Source: Nocardia carnea
GTDB lineage: Bacteria; Actinomycetota; Actinomycetes; Mycobacteriales; Mycobacteriaceae
Assembly (NCBI RefSeq): GCF_029869215.1
Contig: NZ_JARWPM010000366.1
Span: 1 to 50,556, forward strand
Direction: 5' to 3'
DNA length: 50,556 bases
A program made the translations under genes and the position numbers. The notes beneath the pieces were generated by a model. It had not been told where the DNA came from and did not search any database. It saw nothing but the letters and a program-made list of their open reading frames with translations. Shown in pieces: positions 8,102 to 17,782 of this stretch. The first letter of the stretch is position 1. Each line of letters opens with the position of its first letter.

Positions 8102-9067
8102 ATGGCCACCCCCACCGACCACACCGTCGCGCCACCGGCGATCTGGGATCCGGATGTGGCCGTACTCGTCGAACGGGCACAGGCCAACCGCGCCGGCCCG
8201 CTGCACCGCCTCGGCGTCGAGGACGCCCGCCGGGCACTCGAATCGATCGAACGTCCGGCCGGCCCGCAGATGCGGTCGGTACGCGACGCCACCGTCGCCG
8301 GCCCGCACGGCCCGATCCCGGTACGTATCTACCGACCGGCCGCCGCCCCGCCGGAGAACGCACCGGCCCTGGTCTGGTTCCACGGCGGCGGCATGATCAT
8401 GGGGTCACTGCGCTCCTTCGATCGCCTGGCCCGCGATATCGCCGACGCCACCGGCGCCGTGGTCTGCAACGTCGACTATCGCCTCGCCCCCGAGCACCGC
8501 TACCCCGTCGCCAACGACGAGGCCTACGCTGCCCTGCTGTGGCTCACCGACAACGCCGCCGGCTGGGGTGTGGATCCCGCCCGGATCGGTGTCGGCGGTG
8601 ACAGCGCCGGCGGCAGCCTCGCCACCGCGACCACCCTGCGCAGTCGCGACGAGAACGGCCCGGCCATCGCCCAGCAGGTGCTGTTCTATCCCGGTATCGA
8701 ACGCCGCACCGACCGCCCCTCCATGCGCGAGTTCGGCGATTCCCCGTTCCTCACTGCCGCGGATATCGACTGGATGAAGAACCTCTACCTCGGCGACGAC
8801 CCGGCGTCCGACGACGCCTACGGTGTCCCGGCACTGGCCGACTCCCTCGCCGGCCTCCCCCCGGCGATCCTCGCCGTCGGCTACGGCGACCCGCTACGCG
8901 ACGCCGTGGAAGCCTACGGCGACCGGCTCCGCGCGGCCGGCGTCCCCACCGCCCAGTTGCGCTACCCGGGCATGGGCCACGGCTTCGCCATGCAGACCCC
9001 GTCCGTGGCCCGGGCACGCGCGGCGATCTCGGAAGTCGGGGCACTCGCGGCGGCACGGTTCCGGTAG
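8102..9067 (+). CDS. Alpha/beta hydrolase, hormone-sensitive lipase (GDXG) family
   Basis: The 321-residue esterase-type hydrolase carries the oxyanion motif HGGG in WFHGGGMIMGS, the nucleophile motif GDSAGG, an acid residue in GYGDPLRDAV and the catalytic histidine in GMGHGFAM. A good AGGAG ribosome site precedes ATG 8102, nine bases after the GntR stop. It probably hydrolyses a carboxylic ester or lactone in the pathway. A second protein of the same family lies at 33135-34103. It is cytoplasmic: no signal peptide is visible. Confidence 0.92.
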   Translation: MATPTDHTVAPPAIWDPDVAVLVERAQANRAGPLHRLGVEDARRALESIERPAGPQMRSVRDATVAGPHGPIPVRIYRPAAAPPENAPALVWFHGGGMIMGSLRSFDRLARDIADATGAVVCNVDYRLAPEHRYPVANDEAYAALLWLTDNAAGWGVDPARIGVGGDSAGGSLATATTLRSRDENGPAIAQQVLFYPGIERRTDRPSMREFGDSPFLTAADIDWMKNLYLGDDPASDDAYGVPALADSLAGLPPAILAVGYGDPLRDAVEAYGDRLRAAGVPTAQLRYPGMGHGFAMQTPSVARARAAISEVGALAAARFR

Positions 9068-9078
9068 CGGCACCGCCG

Positions 9079-10338
9079 ATGACCCGACCCGCGAACCACC
9101 CGGGCCACCGCGCGGGTACCCGGGCCTACCGCCATACGACACTCGCCCTGTTCGCCGCGGGAATGGCCACCTTCATGACGCTCTGGTACGTCCAGGGACT
9201 GCTTCCGGTCTTTTCCACGGAGTTCTCCGTGACTCCGACACATTCCGCCTTGGCGGTGTCGGTGACGACCGCGCTGCTCGCTGTAGCGATCGTTCCGGCC
9301 GGCATGCTGTCCGAGCGATTCGGGCGAGTCCCTGTCATGTCCTTTTCCGCGTTGTCGAGCACGGCCGTGGCCTGCTCCTGCCGTGGAGCCCCACTTTCGA
9401 AGTGCTCCTGGCCGGACGAGCACTACAGGGACTGCTGTGCGCGGGGATACCGGCCGTGGCCATGGCGTACCTGGTCGAGGAGCTCGATGCTCGCGATACC
9501 GGCGCCGCGATGGGCATATACGTCGCGGGTACCTCGGTCGGCGGATTGACCGGCCGGTTGATACCCGCCCTCGGGCTGGATCTCATGGCCTGGAGCTGGG
9601 CGTTCCAAGCGGCCACCGCCCTGGCCGCCGCCTTCGCCTTGCTCTTCGTCTGGCGAGTTCCGGCGTCGAGAAATTTCGCACCCCGGCGAATCTCCGTCGG
9701 GCAAAGCCTCGCCGAGCTGGGCGTGCACCTGCGTGATCGCACGCTTCGCTGTCTCTTCGGGCTCGGTTTCCTGCTGTTGGGCGCGTTCATGGCGGTGTAC
9801 AACTACCTCGCCTACCGCCTGCTGGACGCCCCGTTCTCGTTGCCCGCATCCGTCGTAGGTTCCGTCTTCGTGCTGTATTTGGCCGGCACTGTGTCGTCGG
9901 CCGTCGCCGGGCGCTACCGTGACCGCTTCGGACGCGGCCGCGTCCTGCTCACCGCGGTCCTGGTCATGGCCGCCGGGGCTGGCGATCTCCGTATCGAACT
10001 CGCTGGGCGTCCTTCTCGCGGGTGTCGCACTGCTCACCACCGGATTCTTCGCGGCGCACTCGATCGCGAGTGGGTGGGTGCCGGGCCGGGCGACCACGAA
10101 CCGCTCGGGCGCGTCGTCTCTGTACCTGCTGTCCTACTATCTCGGCAGCGCACTGCTCGGTGCGCTCGCCGGGCCCGCCTTCGCCGTCTATCACTGGCCC
10201 GGGCTGGTCGGCTACGTTGCCGTGATTCTCACCGTGGCCCTCGTACTCGCGCTGGTACTGCTCCGAACGGATTCATCCGGACCGGCCCATCCCGGGACCC
10301 GCGACGCGGACACGCAGTCCCTTACCGTCCGAACCTGA
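9079..10338 (+). pseudogene. MFS transporter with two compensating frameshifts
   Basis: The protein resembles 12-helix major facilitator drug/proton antiporters. The first part (from ATG 9079) has LFAAGMATFMTLWYVQGLLP and SERFGRVPVMS. The coding frame then moves by one: at about 9369-9371 a G appears to be missing (GTGGCCTG where GTGGGCCTG would read TAVGLLLPW). At the GGGG run 9975-9978 one G appears extra, returning to the first frame for LAISVSNSLGVLLAGVALLTTG to the TGA at 10338. Protein-level conservation is good throughout all three blocks, so sequencing error is as likely as real inactivation. If intact it would export or import the pathway substrate. Confidence 0.75.
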
Positions 10339-10390
10339 TCCGGCGAACTATCGGTTGTTGCCGGGGCCGTACCGCGGATACAGAAAAGCC

Positions 10391-10429
10391 CATCCGGACC
10401 TGGGGATAGTTTTCCCCAGTGCCCGGATG
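10391..10429. terminator. Strong bidirectional hairpin between convergent genes
   Basis: CATCCGG (10391-10397) pairs with CCGGATG (10423-10429), and inside it CTGGGGA pairs with TCCCCAG around a short AT-rich loop. The hairpin lies midway between the convergent MFS gene and the flavoprotein gene, so it can stop transcription from both sides. No long U-run follows on either side, as is common in high-GC actinobacteria. Confidence 0.7.
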
Positions 10430-10448
10430 GCTCATTGCCATCTGCAGG

Positions 10449-11918
10449 TCAGGAGCCGGCGGCGGCGCGGCCGGCGCGGCGGCCGTAGAAGCTGCCGTCA
10501 CCGAGGGACGCCCCGCTCACATAGCCACCGGCGCTGATTCCGGAGGTGCAGCGACCGGCGGCGAACAGGCCGGGGATCGGGTCGCCGGAGACGTGCACGA
10601 CACGGGAGTCGAGATCGGTGCGCAAACCACCCAAGGTGAACCCGCCCGTGCGGTTGCGCAGATCGTAGGCTGCCAGCGGTGTGCCGATCGGTTTCACCCA
10701 CTGGGTTTTCTTGCCCAGTACCGGGTCCGCGCCGTCCTTCGCGTGCCGGTTGTAGACCTCGACGGTGGCCTGCAGGACACCGGCGGGAAAACCGATATCC
10801 GATTCCAGCTCCGCCACCGATTCCGCGACCCAGGTGGGTGGCACGCTGCGCATCGCCGCACTGCTCGACACGCTCTGGTTCGCCTCCTCGAGGGCGGCTT
10901 CGTCGATGATCAGGAAGGCTTCGTTGTTCTGGCGGATCAGCGTCGACTGCCCGATATGGCTGGGGTAGGAATCCTCGGGAATGTAGCGTTGGCCGCGCCC
11001 GTTGACGAGAATTCCGCGCGCGATCATCTGCGGATCGGCGAAGATCGCGACCTCGATGGCGTCCATATGCGCCAGCTGGGCGCCCAGGGCCTGGGCTACC
11101 AGGATGCCGATACCGTCGTGTTCCTCGATGGCGGCCGCGGGCCGGTTGACCAGCAGCGGGGTGTAGGCCTCGACCATCTGCTGGTTGTAGGCGAAGCTGC
11201 CGGTGGCCAGTACCACGCCCCGGCGCGCGCGGACATGGACGGGTTTGCCATAGCGTTTTGCTACCACCCCGGCAACGCGACCGGACTCGTCGATGATCAG
11301 GCGTTGCAGCCGCACATCGTATTCGGCACGGACGCCCAGTGCTTCGGCGGTATCGGTGAGCGGTTTCATCAACATGAACCCGCCACCCTTCTCGCTCGTG
11401 TGTTTGTCGGCCATCTGCGGAAGATGACCACGCGGCGCCGGCGTGGCGAGGGTGTTGTACGGTGCGGCGTTCTCACCGCCGGAGAACATCAGGCCCTGAT
11501 CGGCCGGCGGTTCCCAGCCGGGTTCACCCCAGAACTCCTCTTTGAACGGAACACCTTGCGCGACAAGCCATTCGAAATGCTCCACACTGCCCTGGCAGTA
11601 ATCGTGGATCTTGGCCTCGTCGGCGCCCGGACCGAGCGCGGCCATCAGGAAGCGTTCCATGTTCTCGGGGGTGTCCTCGAACCCGAGGGCCTTCTGCAGG
11701 GCGGTACCGCCGCCGAGATAGATGAATCCACCGGACAGCGCCGCCGCGCCACCCCAGCCCCCGGTCCTTTCGAGTACGAGTACATCCGCCCCCGTGCGAG
11801 CTGCCTCGATCGCCGCGCTCGCCCCCGCCACGCCGTAGCCGACGACTACGACATCGGCCTCGTAGTCCCATTCGGTGACCGCGGCCAGCCGCTCGGGGTG
11901 AACACCCACATCCGACAT
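10449..11918 (-). CDS. FAD-binding dehydrogenase (KstD/fumarate reductase family)
   Basis: The 489-residue flavoprotein has an N-terminal FAD-binding Rossmann motif, DVVVVGYGVAGASAAIEAA, followed by the GWGGAAALSGGFIYLGGG loop. The C-terminal FAD-contact segment is GLFAAGRCTSGISAGGYVSG. Family members oxidise steroids, sugars or dicarboxylates; an oxosteroid-type dehydrogenase or reductase is plausible. ATG 11918 is chosen because CAGGAG sits upstream and the N-terminal motif starts a normal distance in; the open frame runs to 12137 without support. It is last in the minus run that includes the sulfate-activation genes, 215 bases after CysQ. That gap shows no clear promoter. Confidence 0.85.
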   Translation of the reverse strand: MSDVGVHPERLAAVTEWDYEADVVVVGYGVAGASAAIEAARTGADVLVLERTGGWGGAAALSGGFIYLGGGTALQKALGFEDTPENMERFLMAALGPGADEAKIHDYCQGSVEHFEWLVAQGVPFKEEFWGEPGWEPPADQGLMFSGGENAAPYNTLATPAPRGHLPQMADKHTSEKGGGFMLMKPLTDTAEALGVRAEYDVRLQRLIIDESGRVAGVVAKRYGKPVHVRARRGVVLATGSFAYNQQMVEAYTPLLVNRPAAAIEEHDGIGILVAQALGAQLAHMDAIEVAIFADPQMIARGILVNGRGQRYIPEDSYPSHIGQSTLIRQNNEAFLIIDEAALEEANQSVSSSAAMRSVPPTWVAESVAELESDIGFPAGVLQATVEVYNRHAKDGADPVLGKKTQWVKPIGTPLAAYDLRNRTGGFTLGGLRTDLDSRVVHVSGDPIPGLFAAGRCTSGISAGGYVSGASLGDGSFYGRRAGRAAAGS

Positions 11919-12133
11919 TTTTTCTCCTGTTCTGTGGACCGGTGGCCGATTCGAGAGGCCGTGGTCGGGGACGATGGACGTGGCAGGTACCGGAACCCGA
12001 CAGGGAACCTGGCGTCGTACCTGCTCCGGGGCGGACCCAGTGTCAGTGGCCGACGACCGTCCGGATACCGGAAGATCCCGCTCACCGAGATGTTTTTCGC
12101 ACCGATCGGTTCCGGCGCTGCCGGCGCTCCGGC

Positions 12134-12850
12134 TCACCCCACGAGGTCGGCGGCGCCGATGATCGTGTCGGCCAGTTCGGGACGGCAGATCACCAGATCG
12201 GGCAGGTAGGGATCGGGCTGGTTGTACCGCAGCGGGCTACCGTCCAGGCGGGACACATGGAGTCCCGCCGACGCGGCCACCGCCACGGGGGCGCAGGAGT
12301 CCCATTCGTACTGGCCGCCGGAATGCACATAGGCGTCGACCTCGCCGCGCACCACGGCCATCGCCTTGGCCCCGGCCGAGCCCATCGGCACCGGTATCGC
12401 CGACAGTGCGGTGACGATACCGTGCACCTGATCGGAGGTCCGGCTGCGGGAGACCGCGATACGCGGCGGCCCGGCGGGCCGCGGCGGTAGCTCCGGCGGG
12501 CTACCGGTGTGCAGCACGGTATCGAACGCCGGCAGTGCCACCGCGCCCGCCACCGGCGTGTGGTCGACGGCGAGCGCGACGTGTACCGCCCAATCGGTGC
12601 GCGGCACTTCACCGTATTCCCGGGTGCCGTCGAGGGGGTCGATGATCCAGACGCGGGCCGCCTCGAGCCGCGCGGCGTCGTCGGGACTTTCCTCGGAGAG
12701 GATGGCATCGCCGGGACGCATACGCCGCAGATATTCGAACAGTATCTCGTCGGCGTGGCGGTCGCCGGCGGCACCACCTTCGGCGCGAACGGCGAGCAGC
12801 CGGCGACCGGCGAGGCGGGCCGCCTCGGCGGCAACGGTGTGGTCGTCCAC
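12134..12850 (-). CDS. cysQ: 3'(2'),5'-bisphosphate nucleotidase CysQ
   Basis: The 238-residue protein belongs to the lithium-sensitive phosphatase superfamily. It has the metal-binding signature WIIDPLDGTREY and the second signature EWDSCAPVAVAASAG. CysQ hydrolyses the 3'-phosphate of PAP (or PAPS), removing the product that inhibits sulfotransferases. The GTG start at 12850 lies five bases after the CysNC stop, so the two are co-transcribed. A longer open frame to 12943 overlaps CysNC and is not favoured. Its position next to PAPS synthesis and upstream sulfotransferase fits PAP removal. Inositol monophosphatase activity is an alternative for this superfamily, but the context strongly favours CysQ. 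Confidence 0.9.
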   Translation of the reverse strand: MDDHTVAAEAARLAGRRLLAVRAEGGAAGDRHADEILFEYLRRMRPGDAILSEESPDDAARLEAARVWIIDPLDGTREYGEVPRTDWAVHVALAVDHTPVAGAVALPAFDTVLHTGSPPELPPRPAGPPRIAVSRSRTSDQVHGIVTALSAIPVPMGSAGAKAMAVVRGEVDAYVHSGGQYEWDSCAPVAVAASAGLHVSRLDGSPLRYNQPDPYLPDLVICRPELADTIIGAADLVG

Positions 12851-12854
12851 CTGT

Positions 12855-14777
12855 CTACCGCCGGCCTTCCGGGTCCAGCTTTCCCGCGGCGCGCAATCGG
12901 TCGACGACCTCTTCCGCGAGTTCCTCCGGCGTGCGTGGTCCACTCGCGTCCAGTCGCAGATCCGGGGATTCCGGTACCTCGTATGGGGAGTCGATACCGG
13001 TGAAATTGGTCAGTTCACCGCGCCGGGCCTTGGCATAGAGACCCTTGCTGTCCCGGGATTCGGCGACCTCGAGCGGGACATCGACATGGACCTCGAAGAA
13101 ATCCTCCGCGCCGATCCGTTCGCGCGCACGCTCGCGTTCGGCCCGGAAGGGAGCGATGAAGGAGGTCAGCACGATGAGACCGGCATCGGCGAACAAGCGT
13201 GCGACCTCCACGATCCGGCGAATGTTCTCGACCCGGTCGGCGGCGCTGAAGCCCAGGTCGGCGTTCAGGCCGTGCCGGACATTGTCGCCGTCGAGCAGAT
13301 AGGTGTGATACCCCTGTTCGTGCAGGCGTTTCTCCACCAGATTCGCGATGGTCGACTTCCCCGCCCCGGACAAGCCGGTGAACCATACGACGGCGGGTTG
13401 CTGCCCCTTGGCTTGCGCACGCACCTGTTTGTCGATATCGACGTGCTGCCAATGGATATTGCCGGCGCGGCGCAGCGCGAACTGCAACATACCCGCGGCC
13501 ACGGTGTCGCGGGTGAGGCGGTCGATGAGGATGAACCCGCCCATATCGCGGTTGGCGGTGTAGGGGTCGAACGGTATGCGGCGGTCCAGCTGCAGATCGC
13601 ACACGCCGATCTCGTTGAGCTGCAGCGAGCGGGCCGCGGTGCGTTCGCCGGTGTTGACGTTGATCGTGTATTTGGGCCGCGACGTCTGCGCGACGCCGGT
13701 GGCGGTCGCCAGTTTCATCTCGTAGGCCCGGCCGGGAAGCATCGGCTGCTCGCTCATCCACACCAGATGCGCTTCGAACCGGTCGGCGACCCCGGGCGGA
13801 TTGTCGGCGGCCGCGATGACATCGCCGCGGCTGACGTCGATCTCCTCGGCGAGCACGAGCGTGACGGACTGACCGCTGATCGCCTGCTCGAGATCGCCGT
13901 CGGCGCTCACCACCCGGGAAACCGTCCCGGCACGGCCGGACGGCAGGATACGGATCCGGTCGCCGGGCCGGACCGAGCCGCCGGCGATCTGACCGCTGTA
14001 CCCCCGGAAGTCGAGGTCGGGACGGTTCACCCACTGCACCGGCAGCCGGAACGCGCCGCGGCTGGTGTCGTCGCCGACCGGAATCGACTCCAGGTGGCCG
14101 ACGAGCGTGGGACCGGTGTACCACGGCGTATCCGAGCTGCTCTCGATGATGTTGTCACCGCGCAGCGCCGAGATGGGAATACAGGTCACCTCGGTGAGGC
14201 CGATTCCCGCGGCGAATTCACGGTAGTCGGATTCGATCTCCGCGAAGCGCTGCTGCGAGTAGCCGACCAGGTCGAGTTTGTTCACCGCGACCACGATGTG
14301 CGGGATGCCCAGCAGCGAAACCAGGAGGCTGTGCCGGCGGGTCTGGGTGAGCAGTCCCTTGCGCGCGTCGACGAGGATGACCGCCGCGTCGGCGGTGGAC
14401 GCGCCAGTGACCATGTTCCGGGTGTACTGCTCGTGCCCGGGGGTGTCGGCGACGATGAACTTCCGTTTCTGCGTCGAGAAGAACCGGTAGGCGACGTCGA
14501 TGGTGATGCCCTGTTCACGCTCCGCGGCCAGCCCGTCGACGAGCAGCGCGAAATCCAGTTCGCCGTTCTGCGTGCCGACGGTCTTGGAGTCGCGTTCGAG
14601 CTGCGAGAGGTGGTCGGAGAACACCAGTTTGCTATCGTAGAGCAACCGCCCGATCAGCGTGGATTTTCCGTCGTCGACGCTGCCACAGGTGAGGAAACGC
14701 AGCAGCGATTTCTGCTCGTGCCGGCGCAGGTACTCCTCGATATCGGTGGCTACGAGTTCGTCGGTGGTGTGCGCCAT
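12855..14777 (-). CDS. cysNC: Bifunctional sulfate adenylyltransferase subunit 1 / APS kinase
   Basis: The 640-residue fusion has an EF-Tu-like GTPase (CysN) with [15 protein letters not shown] at about 32-46, [12 protein letters not shown] and VNKLDLV. It is followed by elongation-factor-like barrel domains and then an APS kinase domain with [12 protein letters not shown] near residue 462 and the APS-binding [15 protein letters not shown]. With CysD it makes APS from sulfate and ATP at the cost of GTP, and the kinase domain converts APS to PAPS. ATG 14777 overlaps the CysD stop by one base (TGATG), implying coupling. Fused CysNC is usual in mycobacteria and relatives. No CysH, sulfite reductase or sulfate permease is near, which points to PAPS use by the sulfotransferase in this operon. 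Confidence 0.97.
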   Translation of the reverse strand: MAHTTDELVATDIEEYLRRHEQKSLLRFLTCGSVDDGKSTLIGRLLYDSKLVFSDHLSQLERDSKTVGTQNGELDFALLVDGLAAEREQGITIDVAYRFFSTQKRKFIVADTPGHEQYTRNMVTGASTADAAVILVDARKGLLTQTRRHSLLVSLLGIPHIVVAVNKLDLVGYSQQRFAEIESDYREFAAGIGLTEVTCIPISALRGDNIIESSSDTPWYTGPTLVGHLESIPVGDDTSRGAFRLPVQWVNRPDLDFRGYSGQIAGGSVRPGDRIRILPSGRAGTVSRVVSADGDLEQAISGQSVTLVLAEEIDVSRGDVIAAADNPPGVADRFEAHLVWMSEQPMLPGRAYEMKLATATGVAQTSRPKYTINVNTGERTAARSLQLNEIGVCDLQLDRRIPFDPYTANRDMGGFILIDRLTRDTVAAGMLQFALRRAGNIHWQHVDIDKQVRAQAKGQQPAVVWFTGLSGAGKSTIANLVEKRLHEQGYHTYLLDGDNVRHGLNADLGFSAADRVENIRRIVEVARLFADAGLIVLTSFIAPFRAERERARERIGAEDFFEVHVDVPLEVAESRDSKGLYAKARRGELTNFTGIDSPYEVPESPDLRLDASGPRTPEELAEEVVDRLRAAGKLDPEGRR

Positions 14778-15706
14778 CAGAAGTAGCCCTCCTGCTTCTT
14801 CTTCTCCATCGAGGCCGAACCGTCGTGGTCGATCATGCGGCCCTGGCGCTCGGAACTGGTGGTCAGCAACATTTCCTGCACGATGGCCGGCAGCGTGGTC
14901 GCGGTACTGGGGATCGCGCCGCTGAGCGGGTAGCAGCCCAGGGTGCGGAACCGCACCATCTGTTCCCGGGGAACTTCTCCGGGTTCCAGCCGCATCCGGT
15001 CGTCGTCGACCATGATCAACGTGCCGTCCCGCTCGACCACCGGCCGGGGCGCGGCGAAGTACAACGGCACCAAAGGGATCCGCTCGCGATGGATGTACTG
15101 CCAGATATCGAGTTCGGTCCAGTTCGACAGCGGGAACACCCGCACACTCTCACCGGGACGCTTGCTCGCGTTGTACAGCCGCCACAGTTCGGGACGCTGC
15201 CGTTTGGGGTCCCAGCGATGCTGCTGCGAGCGAATGGAGAACACCCGCTCCTTGGCCCGGGACTTCTCCTCGTCGCGGCGGGCACCCCCGAAGGCGAGGT
15301 CGAAACCGTGCTCGTCCAACGCCCGTTTCAGACCGTCGGTCTTCCACATCTGCGTGTGCACGGCCGAACCGTGATCGAAGGGATTGATGCCCTGGGCGAG
15401 GCATTCGGGATTGCGGTGCACGATCAGGTCGAGATCCGGCTCGGCGGCCACCGCGTCACGGAAGGCGTACATCGCCCGGAACTTCCAGGTGGTGTCGACA
15501 TGCAGCAGCGGGAACGGTAACCGGGAAGGCCGGAATGCCTTGCGCGCCAGATGGAGCAGGACCGAACTGTCCTTGCCGATCGAATACAGCATCACGGGGC
15601 GCTCGCTCTCCGCGACCGCCTCCCGGATGATCCGGATACTGTCGGCTTCCAGCCTCTGCAAATGAGTGAGACCGGCGTGCGGTTGATTTCGGGTGAGGGT
15701 CGTCAT
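14777..15706 (-). CDS. cysD: Sulfate adenylyltransferase subunit 2
   Basis: The 309-residue protein is the catalytic subunit of ATP sulfurylase, with the PP-loop [17 protein letters not shown] near residue 42, and conserved [20 protein letters not shown] and [13 protein letters not shown] segments. It adenylates sulfate to APS in a complex with the CysN part of the next gene. GCAGGAG precedes ATG 15706. It follows the SDR gene by 40 bases and overlaps CysNC by one base. Length and motifs are complete, so it should be active. Confidence 0.97.
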   Translation of the reverse strand: MTTLTRNQPHAGLTHLQRLEADSIRIIREAVAESERPVMLYSIGKDSSVLLHLARKAFRPSRLPFPLLHVDTTWKFRAMYAFRDAVAAEPDLDLIVHRNPECLAQGINPFDHGSAVHTQMWKTDGLKRALDEHGFDLAFGGARRDEEKSRAKERVFSIRSQQHRWDPKRQRPELWRLYNASKRPGESVRVFPLSNWTELDIWQYIHRERIPLVPLYFAAPRPVVERDGTLIMVDDDRMRLEPGEVPREQMVRFRTLGCYPLSGAIPSTATTLPAIVQEMLLTTSSERQGRMIDHDGSASMEKKKQEGYF

Positions 15707-15746
15707 GATGACTCCTGCGCGGTCCGGCCGTCAGCCGGTCGGATGG

Positions 15747-16490
15747 TCATAGGCAATCGGAGGCGCCGTCGACGACGAACACCGAACCGGTGGTGTAGGC
15801 ACTCTGCGCCGTGCACAGGAACGCGATGGTGGGGGCGATCTCCTCGGCGGTCCCGAAGCGGCCGACCGGGATGTGCGCGACTTCCGCGGCGGCGGTCGCC
15901 GGCGGCATGGGTGCCGTCATGGGTGTCAGAATCGTCCCCGGCGCGACGGCATTGACCCGGATTCCGTCCTCCACCCACGTCACCGCGAGATTGCGGGTCA
16001 GGCCGATGATGCCGGCCTTGGCGGCGCCGTAGCCCGGCACCACCGGCACCGCGCGCAGCGCCGCCATCGACGCCAGATTCACCACACTGGCGCCGCCCGT
16101 GGCGGTCGAGGCGGCCAGTTTGCCGCGGAGCATATGGGTGAGCCGATACGTACCGTTGAGATTCAGCAGTACGGAGGCATCGAATCCGTCGGGGGTGCGT
16201 TCGTCGAGTCCGCCGGGAAAGTTGGCGCCCGCATTGTTGATCAGGATGTCGATCGAGCCGATATCGGCGACCAGTGCGGCGATCGAGTTCTCGTCGGTGA
16301 GCACCAGCTGCCGATAGCGGATTCCGGTGAGGTCGGTCTCGTAATCGGCGGCCGCGGGACGGGTCCCGGTGACGGTGACCTCGGCCCCCGCCTCGCGAAA
16401 GAGTACTGCGGTGGCATGGCCGATACCGCTGGTTCCCCCGGTGACCAGGGCGGCGGTGCCGGTGAAGTCGAAATGAACGCGTGCGGTCAC
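15747..16490 (-). CDS. Short-chain dehydrogenase/reductase
   Basis: The 247-residue classical SDR shows the cofactor motif TGGTSGIGHA, NNAG, and a catalytic YGAAK with a preceding NLAS serine region. The GTG start at 16490 overlaps the stop of the metallo-hydrolase (GTGA), so the two are coupled. A longer open frame to 16778 lies inside the neighbouring gene and is not favoured. Located between the sulfatase-like protein and cysD, it probably oxidises or reduces an alcohol or ketone of the same substrate. The C-terminus VFVVDGASDCL is normal for the family. Confidence 0.88.
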   Translation of the reverse strand: MTARVHFDFTGTAALVTGGTSGIGHATAVLFREAGAEVTVTGTRPAAADYETDLTGIRYRQLVLTDENSIAALVADIGSIDILINNAGANFPGGLDERTPDGFDASVLLNLNGTYRLTHMLRGKLAASTATGGASVVNLASMAALRAVPVVPGYGAAKAGIIGLTRNLAVTWVEDGIRVNAVAPGTILTPMTAPMPPATAAAEVAHIPVGRFGTAEEIAPTIAFLCTAQSAYTTGSVFVVDGASDCL

Positions 16491-17746
16491 GAGAGGGCTC
16501 CGATCTGCTTGGTGAGCCATGCCGATTCCCAGAAGTTCGTGCTCTCCGCGAGCAGGGCCTGATGGGCTCGGACGAGCAGCGCGCGGGCGGCGCCGTGATC
16601 CGGTTGTCCGTGGGTGACCAACTCGGCGAAATGGATCGCGTGCACCGGCCGGCCCGCGTCGAGATGCTCCGCGGCACGGCCGAGCAGGGCATCCACGCCG
16701 GCCAGTTCGACGAGATCGGCGCTGAACTCGGCCGGGTCGGCACCGTAGAGTTCGGTGGTCGACCGCTGGTGGAACCAACCCGAGTAGTTCTCCCAGATCG
16801 CCCGCACATTCCAGGGAACCTTGCCGTAGCCCTCCCCCACCGCGAGAGCAGGTGGCAGGCTGATCTCCCGCATCAGGGTGTGGACGTCCTTGCCCGTGTT
16901 CATTCCCTCGACGACCGCGTCGTGGAGATAGCCGACCGCGTCGCGCAACCGGGTGAGTTCGATCCGGATGCGCTGGGCGCCGACAATGGGTTCGAAATGT
17001 CCCGTGAGCAGGATCTCGGCATCCAGTTCACGAACCCGGTCGATGGATTCGATCACCGTGAGGGCATCCCGGTAGCGGTCGCCCCGCATGGTGACCAGAT
17101 TGGGAATATGGCCGAAAAGGGCACCGAATGTGTTGCCGGACAGGCATACCCGCTCGTCGGGCAGCCACAGGACCAGCGAATCGGTGGTTTCGCCGCCGGG
17201 CGTGGCCAGCAACCGGAGGGTACGGCCGCCGAGGGTGAGGGTCAGGGTGTCGTCGACTTCGATATCGACGCGGACCGTGCTCTGGCCGGGTACCTTGCCG
17301 AAGCGTTTCTGGGTGGCGGTGGCGCCGGCGGCGACCGTCTCGGCGAACGCGAAGGCACTGCGGTTCGCCCGGTACGCGGCGAGGCGGGAGTTGTCCTCGC
17401 GCCAGCGGCGCCAGTCGGCCTGTGCCACGACGAGAGTGCCGGGGTCGGCGAACTGATCGAGACCGCCCACATGGTCGTAATGACCTTGCGTCAGGATCAC
17501 GTAGCGGATCGGGGCGCTGTCCACCGCGTCGAAATTGGCGCGGTGCACCGGGGATTCGAATCCCATGCCGGTGTTGACGACGATCCGGCCGGCGTCGGTG
17601 GTCAGCAGATAGGTATTGCTCAAACCCGGCGAGCACCAGATGCCCGGCGCCACCTCGGTGGCCTGCTCGGCGGTGGCTGCGGCGATCCGGTCGCCGCCCG
17701 GCCGGTCCCGGTGTATCGGTGGTGTGGTTTCGAGATCGAGGGTCAT
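16487..17746 (-). CDS. MBL-fold hydrolase, alkyl-sulfatase (SdsA1/BDS1)-like
   Basis: The 419-residue protein joins a metallo-beta-lactamase domain to a C-terminal region like the alkyl-sulfatase dimerisation domain. Similarity to type III alkyl sulfatases includes HIPNLVTMRGDRYRDAL and LPPALAVGEGYGKVPWNVRA. The metal site is altered. The HxHxDH motif reads Q87-G-H89-Y-D91-H92, so the first histidine is glutamine, and the usual AEN segment reads SGN, losing a Glu ligand. A later LLTGHFEP provides a histidine. It may therefore not be a classic two-zinc sulfatase. The ATG at 17746 has AAAGGAAA upstream. It lies between the sulfotransferase and an SDR in one operon, so action on a sulfate ester or related substrate is plausible. 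Confidence 0.8.
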   Translation of the reverse strand: MTLDLETTPPIHRDRPGGDRIAAATAEQATEVAPGIWCSPGLSNTYLLTTDAGRIVVNTGMGFESPVHRANFDAVDSAPIRYVILTQGHYDHVGGLDQFADPGTLVVAQADWRRWREDNSRLAAYRANRSAFAFAETVAAGATATQKRFGKVPGQSTVRVDIEVDDTLTLTLGGRTLRLLATPGGETTDSLVLWLPDERVCLSGNTFGALFGHIPNLVTMRGDRYRDALTVIESIDRVRELDAEILLTGHFEPIVGAQRIRIELTRLRDAVGYLHDAVVEGMNTGKDVHTLMREISLPPALAVGEGYGKVPWNVRAIWENYSGWFHQRSTTELYGADPAEFSADLVELAGVDALLGRAAEHLDAGRPVHAIHFAELVTHGQPDHGAARALLVRAHQALLAESTNFWESAWLTKQIGALS

Positions 17747-17782
17747 ATCGGTGTTTCCTTTCTGGGCGATCCGCCCGGCGGG

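Noticed and set aside
12507..14786. A 759-residue open frame on the plus strand opposite cysNC
   Set aside because: The opposite strand has clear, full-length CysNC motifs. Long antisense frames are common in high-GC DNA, and this one has no recognisable domains.
12134..15706. Reading cysD, cysNC and cysQ as an ordinary sulfur-assimilation operon
   Set aside because: No cysH, sulfite reductase or sulfate transporter is nearby, while a sulfotransferase leads the same run. It cannot be fully excluded without the rest of the genome.
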